Positions 1 to 5,436 of a stretch of DNA of 5,436 nucleotides are shown here, one piece after another. Numbering within the stretch: the first letter of the stretch is position 1; every line of letters starts with the position of its first letter. The notes under the pieces were generated by a model. The model was given only the letters and a program-made list of their open reading frames with translations, was not told the DNA's origin and did not search any database. The DNA is taken from the NCBI GenBank assembly GCA_002345825.1, contig DDWD01000104.1, positions 1-5,436 of the forward strand, read 5' to 3'. The position numbers and the translations under genes are program-made. The DNA comes from Bacteroidales bacterium UBA2295 (GTDB taxonomy: Bacteria; Bacteroidota; Bacteroidia; Bacteroidales; Tenuifilaceae).

Positions 1-18
1 TAATTGTTTATATAAATA

Positions 19-113
19 CTTTGTGAAACTCTGTGTAATCCTTCGTGAAACTTTGTGTTACAACTCTTTTACTATTACACAAAAAACACAAAGAAGACAC
101 AAAAATCGCAAAG
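19..113. repeat. CTTTGTG-type tandem and inverted intergenic repeat
   Basis: Two adjacent 22-base units at 19-40 and 41-62 share 17 of 22 bases; both have the form CTTyGTGAAACTyTGTGT. Across a short AT spacer, 75-113 holds the same type of motif in reverse complement (CACAAA, CACAAAG, CACAAAA, CGCAAAG). The whole block is therefore an imperfect inverted repeat with arms of roughly 40 bases. Arrays built on CTTTGTG/CACAAAG words are, from general experience, a recurring intergenic feature of Bacteroidota genomes; their role is not known to me. The repeat makes translations through this block misleading. Confidence 0.65.
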
Positions 114-254
114 AATAATATTTAAAGCACACAAATACAGGTATATATGCGTTAATGTTTTGCTTACGAAAGTTGAGTAAAGTTTTTAATAAGTATCCTG
201 CTGTAATATCAGCCATTGCACAAAGCATCAAAATCAATATCTGAAAGTAAGAAC

Positions 255-272
255 ATTGGAGTCTCCTCCAAT
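255..272. repeat. Short perfect hairpin (7-bp stem, 4-base loop)
   Basis: ATTGGAG (255-261) and CTCCAAT (266-272) are exact reverse complements around the loop TCTC. No T-run follows directly on either strand (AGTGTTTTGGG follows on +), so it is not a convincing intrinsic terminator. It lies about 90 bases before the lipoprotein start, where it could be an operator, the end of an unseen transcript, or chance. Confidence 0.35.
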
Positions 273-359
273 AGTGTTTTGGGCAATATTTATTTGCAGA
301 AGTAATCAAAAATCATTAAATTGCAGATTGTTAACTAAATATACAAACCAAAAACATTT

Positions 360-806
360 ATGACTATGAAAACCACAATTAAATTATTTGCAGTAATGTT
401 ATCAGCCATATTTTTATTTGCATGTGCTGGACAACAAGAAAAAGATAAGACAACTAAGGATGATGTGAAGAAAGAGGCTAAAGAAGCCTACGAAACAACC
501 AAGAGTTATCTTGAAGATCAGTTCGATGAAATGATGAACGATTTGGAGGCTTTTAAGAATAAAACAAATGAAAAGATTGCTGAATATAAAAAGGATGTAG
601 AGAATGCCGAAGGTGAACTCAAAGAGCGCCTAGATAAAAGGCTTAAGGAAGTTGAGCAAAAATCCACAGAACTAAATAATAAGCTTAAGGAGTACCAGGA
701 GGCTGCCGATGATAAAAAGGAAGAGATTAAGGGTGATATTAAAAAGTTGAGAAAAGCTCTTGACGAAAGTATTGAAAAATTTAATGAGGAAATGGAAGAG
801 GAATAA
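360..806 (+). CDS. Small coiled-coil lipoprotein, sll1863-like stress protein (tentative)
   Basis: The 148-residue product has a type II signal peptide: basic start (MTMKTT), hydrophobic core (about residues 7-20) and lipobox LFAC with the lipidated Cys22. The mature part (23-148) is almost entirely Lys/Glu/Asp-rich helix with spaced Leu, Phe, Tyr and Ile. It has no Pro, Trp or His and no Cys other than Cys22, as expected of a long coiled coil or amphipathic helix anchored to a membrane. The last 55 residues (LNNKLKEYQEAADDKKEEIK and onward) resemble the pattern of the small coiled-coil proteins annotated as the sll1863 stress-response family; this is a resemblance by eye only. The start is ATG 360, the first Met after an in-frame TAA at 336-338; ATG 366 is equally possible and leaves the signal peptide intact. 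The leader is A-rich with no Shine-Dalgarno. The gene stands alone and converges on the DUF308 gene across a strong hairpin. Localisation (inner membrane, outer membrane or surface) cannot be settled. Molecular function is unknown. Confidence 0.85.
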   Translation: MTMKTTIKLFAVMLSAIFLFACAGQQEKDKTTKDDVKKEAKEAYETTKSYLEDQFDEMMNDLEAFKNKTNEKIAEYKKDVENAEGELKERLDKRLKEVEQKSTELNNKLKEYQEAADDKKEEIKGDIKKLRKALDESIEKFNEEMEEE

Positions 807-828
807 TCCCAAGAAATTACTCAATAGC

Positions 829-862
829 AAACAGGGCGCAACCTAATGGTTGCGCCCTGTTT
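829..862. terminator. Bidirectional stem-loop terminator between convergent genes
   Basis: A perfect 15-bp inverted repeat (829-843 AAACAGGGCGCAACC, 848-862 its exact complement) closes a TAAT loop. It is GC-rich in an AT-rich spacer. It lies 22 bases after the stop codon of the + strand lipoprotein gene and 17 bases beyond the stop of the - strand DUF308 gene, the classic place for a shared terminator. The flanking T-tracts are short: on + the stem ends in GTTT then ATTACAT, and on - it ends in GTTT then GCTATTG. Termination therefore probably rests mostly on hairpin strength. Confidence 0.85.
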
Positions 863-879
863 ATTACATAGATTTTGGG

Positions 880-1440
880 TTATTCAAGAATGTCCGTTTC
901 ATCTTCGTTTTGGGCTTTCAAAAACTTTGACGAGTAAACCATTGTGAATAATCCATAGGCCAATGCGTAAATACCAATTAGAATTACTAAAAACCTGGTG
1001 CTTTCAAAAGGGTTGAATACAACTATTGCACCCAATATTAGCGAAACCAAACCTGCTATAAGGCTAAACGCTTTAGTAAGTTCAGGGGTATTCTTCGAAA
1101 AGTAGGTGGCAATAAATACTACCCCTATAAACAAGGCCCAAAGCCCTACAATTATCAGCAAGAAGGCTGCTGCCGAGTTAGGATAAAAGATGATTACTAT
1201 ACCCAGGACTAAGCTTAGCAAACCCTCAATTAGCCGAGCTTTCCAGTTGGCTAAATTTTGCCTTTGCCTTATTGCAAAAACACTTAGCACTAGCCCCCCA
1301 AGCATAATGGCAATGGCAAAGTAAATACCCAGCATTGATATGGTTAGGCTTGGGAATACAATGGCAATAATCCCAAATATCAACATCAAGATACCATTGA
1401 GGGACGAAAAGCCCCATAGTCCAAATTTATTCATTTTCAT
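880..1440 (-). CDS. DUF308 / HdeD-family six-helix membrane protein
   Basis: The 186-residue integral membrane protein has six hydrophobic segments at roughly 14-30, 35-56, 72-87, 90-112, 126-142 and 148-170, and a short acidic tail (QNEDETDILE). It is built from three copies of a two-helix unit. The first helix of each copy shows G-x6-G-x6-P: Gly16/Gly23/Pro30, Gly73/Gly80/Pro87 and Gly130/Gly137/Pro144, an exact 57-residue period. That arrangement and length fit the DUF308 repeat family, which includes E. coli HdeD, an inner-membrane protein tied to acid resistance; the biochemical role in Bacteroidota is unknown. Start ATG 1440 is followed by a second Met at codon 3 (1432-1434), which could also be used. 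The gene lies 62 bp downstream of the KamA-like gene on the same strand with no clear terminator between them, so read-through is possible. A CAAA at 1478-1481 (TTTG on -) and TATACTTA at 1455-1462 are too closely spaced to call a promoter. Confidence 0.88.
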   Translation of the reverse strand: MKMNKFGLWGFSSLNGILMLIFGIIAIVFPSLTISMLGIYFAIAIMLGGLVLSVFAIRQRQNLANWKARLIEGLLSLVLGIVIIFYPNSAAAFLLIIVGLWALFIGVVFIATYFSKNTPELTKAFSLIAGLVSLILGAIVVFNPFESTRFLVILIGIYALAYGLFTMVYSSKFLKAQNEDETDILE

Positions 1441-1502
1441 TCTGATTTGAAGTTTAAGTATAAGGGATGCATTATGACAAATGTACTGATGTTTTTGGTA
1501 AT

Positions 1503-3692
1503 CTAGTCAATCTCAAGGTTAGTTAATTCACTGGTTGTTTCAAACTCGTACTCAGGATACTCATATATTGGCAATCGAGGCTCTGTTTCACCAATGGAGT
1601 ATCCCCAAATGCTTTCGTACTCGGTGATATCTTCACCAATATCCTCGAGCTGGCGAAGGTACTCGCTAATTGATTTGCTTTCAATGATTATAACCTTACC
1701 CATTTTATGGATAATGGGGCTGTGGCTGCGGGTTTGGTCATGATCAAACTCCAGCACACGCCTACCGTACCGTGTAATTCCTATAACTCTGTACGTTAGG
1801 CTTTTGCCCACACCAGGAAGGTTTAGCACGTTGCGGTCGGTGGCAAGGAATGGTAACCCATTTTTAATCATCATCCCCGACAGGTTATCGTCCATATGTT
1901 TAGGGTCAAGCGATACTTCTTTAATTCGCTCTATGTTATCGTCGCTAATGGTTCCAAATACCTTCTCCTCAATCTGTTCCTGAACTGCACGGGCATTGGT
2001 AGCAAAGTTGAAGTAGTTCTCCATATAGCCCTTAACCGAGAAGGTGTAGTAGGGGAGTATCCCAATCTCGTTAAGCACTTGCCGTAATTTAGCCGTATGG
2101 CCTCGGCGCGAGGCAGCAGCAGTAAATACCTGCTGGTTGGTGAACATCCAGCCCGACTCCAAAAATCTCTTAACGCCATCCTTCACCTCGGGAGTAATCT
2201 CCATAGGCGATTCAAAATGGGTTTGCATTACAAACTGCTTTATGCCCACCTCAATCCCTTTGTCTCTAAAATTGGCAAGTATTTGTACCAGTTCGGGTGT
2301 TATGCGCTGTGGCAGATATGCTGGTAGGCGAGTTCCCAGGCGGATTCGAACAATTTCAGCTAACTTTTCACCTTCGGGCAAATTCATATTTTTTTCCTTC
2401 TTACGTATGGCCATATTCAGCACAGCATCAAGTATCTTTTGCATCGATGTGTTGGAACTCATCAGCGCATCACCACCAGTGATAAGGATGTCGCGCAGCT
2501 GGGCATCGTTCTCCCAGTACTCCATAATCTTCTCAAGCTGGCTATCCCAGCTCTCGGTAGGTTTTAGCTTGTCGAGGTTGAAGTTTAGGTTTCCTCTTTG
2601 GAAATCGTACATCCTTTGGCACGATGCGCAAAGCCCACCACACGCGCGACCCATTGTGGCTGGTATAAGGATAGCCACCTCGGGGTAACGTCGGTGCACA
2701 TTATGGTGGGTTGGTAGTATCCAGCCTGCTGCATTGGGTTTTCCGGGTTCCACCTTATCCTCTTTCTCCCAGGCCACAATGTGGCCAAACTCATCAATTA
2801 GCTGTTGGCTGTATACCACGTAGTGCCTTATGGCCAAATCGGCACCAATGGCAAAGTAGGGTACACGAACGTGTAGCAGCGATAGATAGTATGGGTTAAC
2901 AAAGAACGGAATACCTGCCTTTTCGGCTTCGTAAAGCACCTTCATAGTATCGGGATCCAGCGAGTTACCCAGCAGCTCGTTGAGCAGCTTGGGCGAACGT
3001 ACGGCAAAGCTCAGATGGAAACGATGATCGTCCCACCACTCCAGCATCTTTAAAAACTTCTGCTCCTGCGACATCTTGGGCTCAAAGCTGTACCGCTCGC
3101 TTTTTATCTCGCCTTTATCTATTTTATCAATAAGGATATTAATGATGCGCTCGCGATTCTCCTCGCGTAACTTCACAATGCGGGGATCTAGTCCGCTGGG
3201 GAACCGATCCATCCATTCTGTAAGATTCTCTTTCGATGGAAGTTTACGCTCGTAGGTTCCCGCCAGCTGGCGAAAGAGGTATAGCATATCCTCGAAGAAG
3301 TATGGTTTTGCTCCACCAGTTCCAAAGTTTACGGCCAGCCAGATTAGCTTAATGGGGTTACTGATGGCAATCTCGCCCCGGAGGTTTAAATCCTCATATT
3401 CGCGACCAGCATTATCGATATAATCAAGAATACGAATGGCAGCATAATCCTGCCAGGTAAGCTGCTCAAACCACTCGCGTCCCTGTTTGGTGCGCTTGTA
3501 AAACTCGTAGGCAATGGGCTTTCCCTTTAAATAAGCCATTACCCAGTTGCGAACACCAACCAACGCCTCTGTTTCGTTTCGGGCATTTCGCATTATCTCC
3601 TCCAGCTTGGGGTTCTCCTTAAGTAATTTCTTTAAAAGCTTATGCGATTTTACCGTTATCGCAATCTGGTCTAATTTCTGATTTTCAGTCAT
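1503..3692 (-). CDS. Long KamA-family radical SAM/PLP aminomutase, possibly glutamate-type
   Basis: This 729-residue protein is related to lysine 2,3-aminomutase, which moves an amino group from C2 to C3 using a 4Fe-4S cluster, SAM and PLP in the cytoplasm. Seen: similarity begins near NPYYLSLLHV (266-275). Then come the CxxxCxxC cluster motif C351-GGL-C355-AS-C358 and Arg360 (where the family binds the substrate carboxylate). ITGGDAL (404-410), RLGTRLPAYLPQRIT (450-464) and THFESPMEIT (491-500) follow, and then LPGVGK with the PLP-lysine equivalent Lys630. Compared from memory with Clostridium subterminale KamA, substrate-binding Asp293 and Asp330 correspond to Lys554 and Asn624. Glutamate 2,3-aminomutase has that Lys/Asn pair, so a lysine substrate is doubtful. 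Residues 1 to about 260 are an extension absent from usual KamA proteins of about 420-470 residues; I recognise no domain in it. There is also an insertion between Lys554 and Lys630. The start at 3692 is the first Met after an in-frame stop at 3720-3722. No lysine-fermentation or beta-lysine acetyltransferase gene is adjacent. Family membership is firm; the substrate is not. Confidence 0.92.
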   Translation of the reverse strand: MTENQKLDQIAITVKSHKLLKKLLKENPKLEEIMRNARNETEALVGVRNWVMAYLKGKPIAYEFYKRTKQGREWFEQLTWQDYAAIRILDYIDNAGREYEDLNLRGEIAISNPIKLIWLAVNFGTGGAKPYFFEDMLYLFRQLAGTYERKLPSKENLTEWMDRFPSGLDPRIVKLREENRERIINILIDKIDKGEIKSERYSFEPKMSQEQKFLKMLEWWDDHRFHLSFAVRSPKLLNELLGNSLDPDTMKVLYEAEKAGIPFFVNPYYLSLLHVRVPYFAIGADLAIRHYVVYSQQLIDEFGHIVAWEKEDKVEPGKPNAAGWILPTHHNVHRRYPEVAILIPATMGRACGGLCASCQRMYDFQRGNLNFNLDKLKPTESWDSQLEKIMEYWENDAQLRDILITGGDALMSSNTSMQKILDAVLNMAIRKKEKNMNLPEGEKLAEIVRIRLGTRLPAYLPQRITPELVQILANFRDKGIEVGIKQFVMQTHFESPMEITPEVKDGVKRFLESGWMFTNQQVFTAAASRRGHTAKLRQVLNEIGILPYYTFSVKGYMENYFNFATNARAVQEQIEEKVFGTISDDNIERIKEVSLDPKHMDDNLSGMMIKNGLPFLATDRNVLNLPGVGKSLTYRVIGITRYGRRVLEFDHDQTRSHSPIIHKMGKVIIIESKSISEYLRQLEDIGEDITEYESIWGYSIGETEPRLPIYEYPEYEFETTSELTNLEID

Positions 3693-3726
3693 ATTATATT
3701 GCTTTTTGATATTCTTAAATCATATA

Positions 3727-3756
3727 TATACATAAGTAAACCGTTGAAATAACAAA
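3727..3756 (-). promoter_or_regulatory. Weak candidate promoter for the KamA-like gene
   Basis: Reading the - strand, TTTG (3753-3756) is followed after 18 bases by TATGTATA (3727-3734). This partly resembles the Bacteroidota TTTG / TAnnTTTG pair: the TA and one T match, but the terminal G is absent. It sits 34 bases or more ahead of the start codon at 3692. The match is poor and the region is simple A/T sequence, so this is only the best available candidate. Confidence 0.2.
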
Positions 3757-3783
3757 GGCATTACTACTAATACGGCAACCTCA

Positions 3784-3829
3784 ACTCTATGAACTTTAGA
3801 CACTCTATACTCTAGGCACTCTATGAACC
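3784..3829. repeat. ACTCTATGAAC low-complexity repeat run
   Basis: ACTCTAT occurs three times (3784-3790, 3802-3808, 3818-3824). The first and third copies continue as GAAC, and the copies are separated by TTTAGAC and ACTCTAGGC words, giving a degenerate tandem array with a 16-18 base spacing. Similar ACTCTATGAAC / ACTTTAGGC runs occur between genes in many Bacteroidota genomes, from general experience. It ends directly at the CCTGTCT hairpin. Confidence 0.55.
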
Positions 3830-3847
3830 TGTCTGACGATAGGCAGG
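3828..3847. repeat. CCTGTCT...AGGCAGG hairpin (Bacteroidota-type palindromic repeat)
   Basis: CCTGTCT (3828-3834) and AGGCAGG (3841-3847) pair over seven positions, one as a G-U wobble in RNA, around the loop GACGAT. Short palindromes of this CCTGCCT...AGGCAGG type recur in intergenic regions of Bacteroidota. There is no T-run after it, and both flanking genes start, rather than end, in this region, so a terminator role is unlikely. Confidence 0.5.
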
Positions 3848-3935
3848 CTTTAAACATTCAATCCCCTCAAGTTACAAAAAAATGCCCTACCAGCCAAACA
3901 AATCGATTTCCAAGTGGTTGATAATGCCTAAAGTC

Positions 3936-3968
3936 ATTGGAGCAAACCCCAAATATTTGCTTACTTTG
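3936..3968 (+). promoter_or_regulatory. Candidate promoter of the M3 peptidase gene
   Basis: ATTG (3936-3939) and TTACTTTG (3961-3968) are separated by 21 bases, close to the Bacteroidota sigma factor pattern of TTTG, about 19-21 bases, then TAnnTTTG. Five of the six fixed bases of the -7 element match. Transcription would begin around 3975, leaving a very short leader before ATG 3989. A second overlapping -7-like word, AATATTTG (3952-3959), has no suitable upstream partner. Confidence 0.35.
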
Positions 3969-3988
3969 CGAAAATTTTAAATCGAAAT

Positions 3989-5436
3989 ATGAGAACACTA
4001 AGCACAATTATTATGACAGGTATTATTGGATTTACGATGGTTTCGTGCAATGAACCAAAATCGAACCAAAATCCGCTTCTGGTTGAATTCACAACCCCAT
4101 ACAACTCGCCGCCATTCGATAAGATTGAGCGTGAACATTTCATTCCGGCTATCGGCTCGGCAATGGCCGAGGCTCGTGCCGATATCGAGGCTATTTTGAA
4201 CAGCCCAGAGGAACCAACCTTTGCCAACACCATCGAGGCGCTGGCTTTTGCTGGACAGCGACTGGGCGATATCACCACCATTGCCTTTAACCTTAACTAC
4301 GCCGAAACCGATGCGGAGTTGCAAAAGGTGGTGCGTGAGGTGGCTCCAAAGCTTACCGATTTTCAGAATGACATCAACCTAAATGAGAAACTGTTCGCTA
4401 GGGTGAAACAGGTATATAGTTCGGTTAATAAAAATTCGCTTACAGCAGAGCAACTGACCCTGCTCGATAAAACCTATAAGGGTTTTGTACGTAGCGGTGC
4501 AAACCTAAACGAGGATGATAAGCAGAAGTACCGTGAGGTTACTCGTAAACTATCGGAGCTTTCGTTACAGTTCGAGGAGAATGTCCTGGCTGAGACCAAT
4601 GCATACTTCTTACATCTTACCAAGGAAGATGAACTTGCAGGCTTACCCAAAAGCCTTGTGGATGCTGCTGCACAAGCGGCTCAGCAAAAAAATCTTGAGG
4701 GTTGGGTAATTACCTTGCATATGCCTATGTACGCACCTTTTATTAAGTATTCGGAGCGTCGTGACCTGCGCGAAAAGATTTACAGAGAGTATAGCAAACG
4801 TGGATTTAATGGTAATGATAACGATAACACTGCATTAATAAGTCAAATTGTAAACCTTAGGCTGGAGCTGGCTAATCTGTTAGGATACAAATCGTATGCT
4901 GATTACGTTTTGGAAAACCGTATGGCCGAGTCGTCCGATAAGGTGATGAGTTTCCTTGAGGAGTTACTCACAGCTTCGCTACCCGCTGCCAACGATGAGC
5001 TAATGCAGGTTCAGGTGCTGGCTAAAGAGATGGGCGTAGACCACAGCATCGAGAAGTGGGACTGGGCATTTTACACCGAGAAGCTGAAGAATAAGCTATT
5101 CAACTTTAACGAGGAGGAACTTAAGCCATACTTCCAACTCGAAAAGGTGCAAGAGGGCGTATTTATGCTTGCCAACAAGCTGTTTGGCGTATCGTTTAAG
5201 CCTGTAAAGAACATTCCTGTTTATCACCCCGATGTAAAGGTTTTTGAGGTGCTTGATGCCGATGGCTCGTTCCTGTCGCTACTTTACCTCGATTTCTTTC
5301 CCCGCGAGGGGAAAAGCGGTGGTGCCTGGATGACTAGTTACCGCAACCAGCTTGTAAAGGATGGAGAAAATGTTAGGCCATTCATATCAATTGTTACCAA
5401 CTTCACCAAGCCCACCAAGGATACGCCATCGTTGCT
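3989..5436 (+). CDS. M3-family (Dcp-like) zinc metallopeptidase lipoprotein, 3' end missing
   Basis: The reading frame is open from ATG 3989 to the window edge: 482 full codons plus two bases, no stop. The N-terminus has a hydrophobic signal (residues 5-18) and a lipobox-like MVSC with Cys20, so the enzyme is probably a lipoprotein in the periplasm or cell envelope. Typical M3 oligopeptidase/peptidyl-dipeptidase landmarks follow in order: PTFANTIEALAFAG (76-89), the helical lid region with EGWVITLHMP (237-246), YREYSKRGFNGNDNDN (265-280), WDWAFYTEKL (357-366), LYLDFFPREGKSGGAWM (432-448) and NFTKP (471-475). In this family the zinc motif HExxH lies a short way after NFTKP, so the window cuts the gene just before its catalytic site. 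Bacteroidota members are about 700 residues, so roughly 200 residues are missing. The family cleaves short peptides, Dcp removing C-terminal dipeptides; the exact specificity here is unknown. The start is supported by an in-frame stop at 3929-3931 and by the signal peptide. It is divergent from the KamA-like gene. Confidence 0.93.
   Translation, partial: MRTLSTIIMTGIIGFTMVSCNEPKSNQNPLLVEFTTPYNSPPFDKIEREHFIPAIGSAMAEARADIEAILNSPEEPTFANTIEALAFAGQRLGDITTIAFNLNYAETDAELQKVVREVAPKLTDFQNDINLNEKLFARVKQVYSSVNKNSLTAEQLTLLDKTYKGFVRSGANLNEDDKQKYREVTRKLSELSLQFEENVLAETNAYFLHLTKEDELAGLPKSLVDAAAQAAQQKNLEGWVITLHMPMYAPFIKYSERRDLREKIYREYSKRGFNGNDNDNTALISQIVNLRLELANLLGYKSYADYVLENRMAESSDKVMSFLEELLTASLPAANDELMQVQVLAKEMGVDHSIEKWDWAFYTEKLKNKLFNFNEEELKPYFQLEKVQEGVFMLANKLFGVSFKPVKNIPVYHPDVKVFEVLDADGSFLSLLYLDFFPREGKSGGAWMTSYRNQLVKDGENVRPFISIVTNFTKPTKDTPSL

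Larger units (their letters stand above)
1..359. other. AT-rich non-coding stretch upstream of the lipoprotein gene
   Basis: I see no credible gene here. The stretch is strongly AT-rich and holds a CTTTGTG-type repeat (19-113) and a small perfect hairpin (255-272). The rest (about 114-254 and 273-359) is unstructured A/T-rich sequence that presumably contains the promoter and leader of the gene starting at 360. A weak promoter candidate for that gene is TTTG at 293-296 followed, after 20 bases, by TAAATTG at 317-323. It does not match the Bacteroidota TAnnTTTG consensus well enough to be called. The leader just before the start codon is A-rich (341-356), as is usual in this phylum in place of a Shine-Dalgarno sequence. 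Confidence 0.6.

Noticed and set aside
58..309. 83-residue open frame on the - strand (start at 309)
   Set aside because: Its C-terminal part runs through the CTTTGTG repeat, giving a Cys/Phe/Leu/Val-rich low-complexity translation. It has no recognisable domain and no clear promoter, and it is the only coding candidate in an AT-rich spacer.
293..323. Possible promoter TTTG (293-296) and TAAATTG (317-323) for the lipoprotein gene
   Set aside because: The -7 element lacks part of the TAnnTTTG consensus, and equally good matches are expected by chance in such AT-rich sequence.
1226..1417. 63-residue open frame on the - strand inside the DUF308 gene
   Set aside because: It is a frame-shifted shadow of a gene with clear membrane helices and a three-fold repeat.
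2137..2688. 183-residue open frame on the + strand opposite the KamA-like gene, with several shorter ones around it (1896-2899)
   Set aside because: They lie entirely inside the well-supported aminomutase gene on the opposite strand; their Ser-rich, irregular translations show no domain.
3900..3909. Perfect 10-base palindrome AAATCGATTT upstream of the peptidase gene
   Set aside because: It is short and AT-rich, and occurs only once in the region, so it is likely chance rather than an operator.
3961..4324. Two open frames on the - strand (106 and 108 residues) opposite the start of the M3 peptidase gene
   Set aside because: They overlap the signal peptide and N-terminal domain of a convincing M3 peptidase on the + strand and show no domain of their own.
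4515..4709. 64-residue open frame on the + strand inside the peptidase gene
   Set aside because: It is an alternate frame of the M3 peptidase coding sequence, with a basic, irregular composition.

Overview
The window reads as chromosomal DNA of a member of the Bacteroidota, probably Bacteroidales/Marinilabiliales-like (inference). The clues are A-rich leaders without Shine-Dalgarno sequences, TTTG / TAnnTTTG-like promoter elements, lipoprotein signal peptides, a long KamA-type radical SAM protein, and intergenic low-complexity repeats (CTTTGTG arrays, ACTCTATGAAC runs, a CCTGTCT...AGGCAGG hairpin) of a kind often seen in that phylum. No RNA genes, insertion sequences or CRISPR arrays were seen.

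Layout: positions 1-359 are AT-rich and non-coding, with a CTTTGTG-type repeat and a small perfect hairpin. Positions 360-806 (+) encode a short, highly charged coiled-coil lipoprotein. A 15-bp perfect stem-loop at 829-862 separates it from a convergent gene at 880-1440 (-), a six-helix DUF308/HdeD-like membrane protein. Upstream of that gene on the same strand, 62 bp away, is a 729-residue KamA-family radical SAM/PLP aminomutase (1503-3692, -). A 296-bp divergent intergenic region (3693-3988) carries repeats and candidate promoters. It is followed by an M3-family (Dcp-like) metallopeptidase lipoprotein (3989 to beyond the window end, +), which is cut off just before its expected HExxH motif.

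How the genes may work together: the KamA-like gene and the DUF308 gene are in one orientation with no obvious terminator between them, so co-transcription is possible. The most interesting observation is that the KamA homologue keeps the radical SAM cysteines, the carboxylate-binding Arg and the PLP Lys. At the two positions where lysine 2,3-aminomutase has substrate-binding Asp residues it instead has Lys554 and Asn624, the pattern I recall for glutamate 2,3-aminomutase. If it makes beta-glutamate, a known compatible solute, a link with the two stress-type envelope proteins next to it would make sense, but that is a hypothesis. The M3 peptidase looks like an independent housekeeping periplasmic or envelope peptidase.
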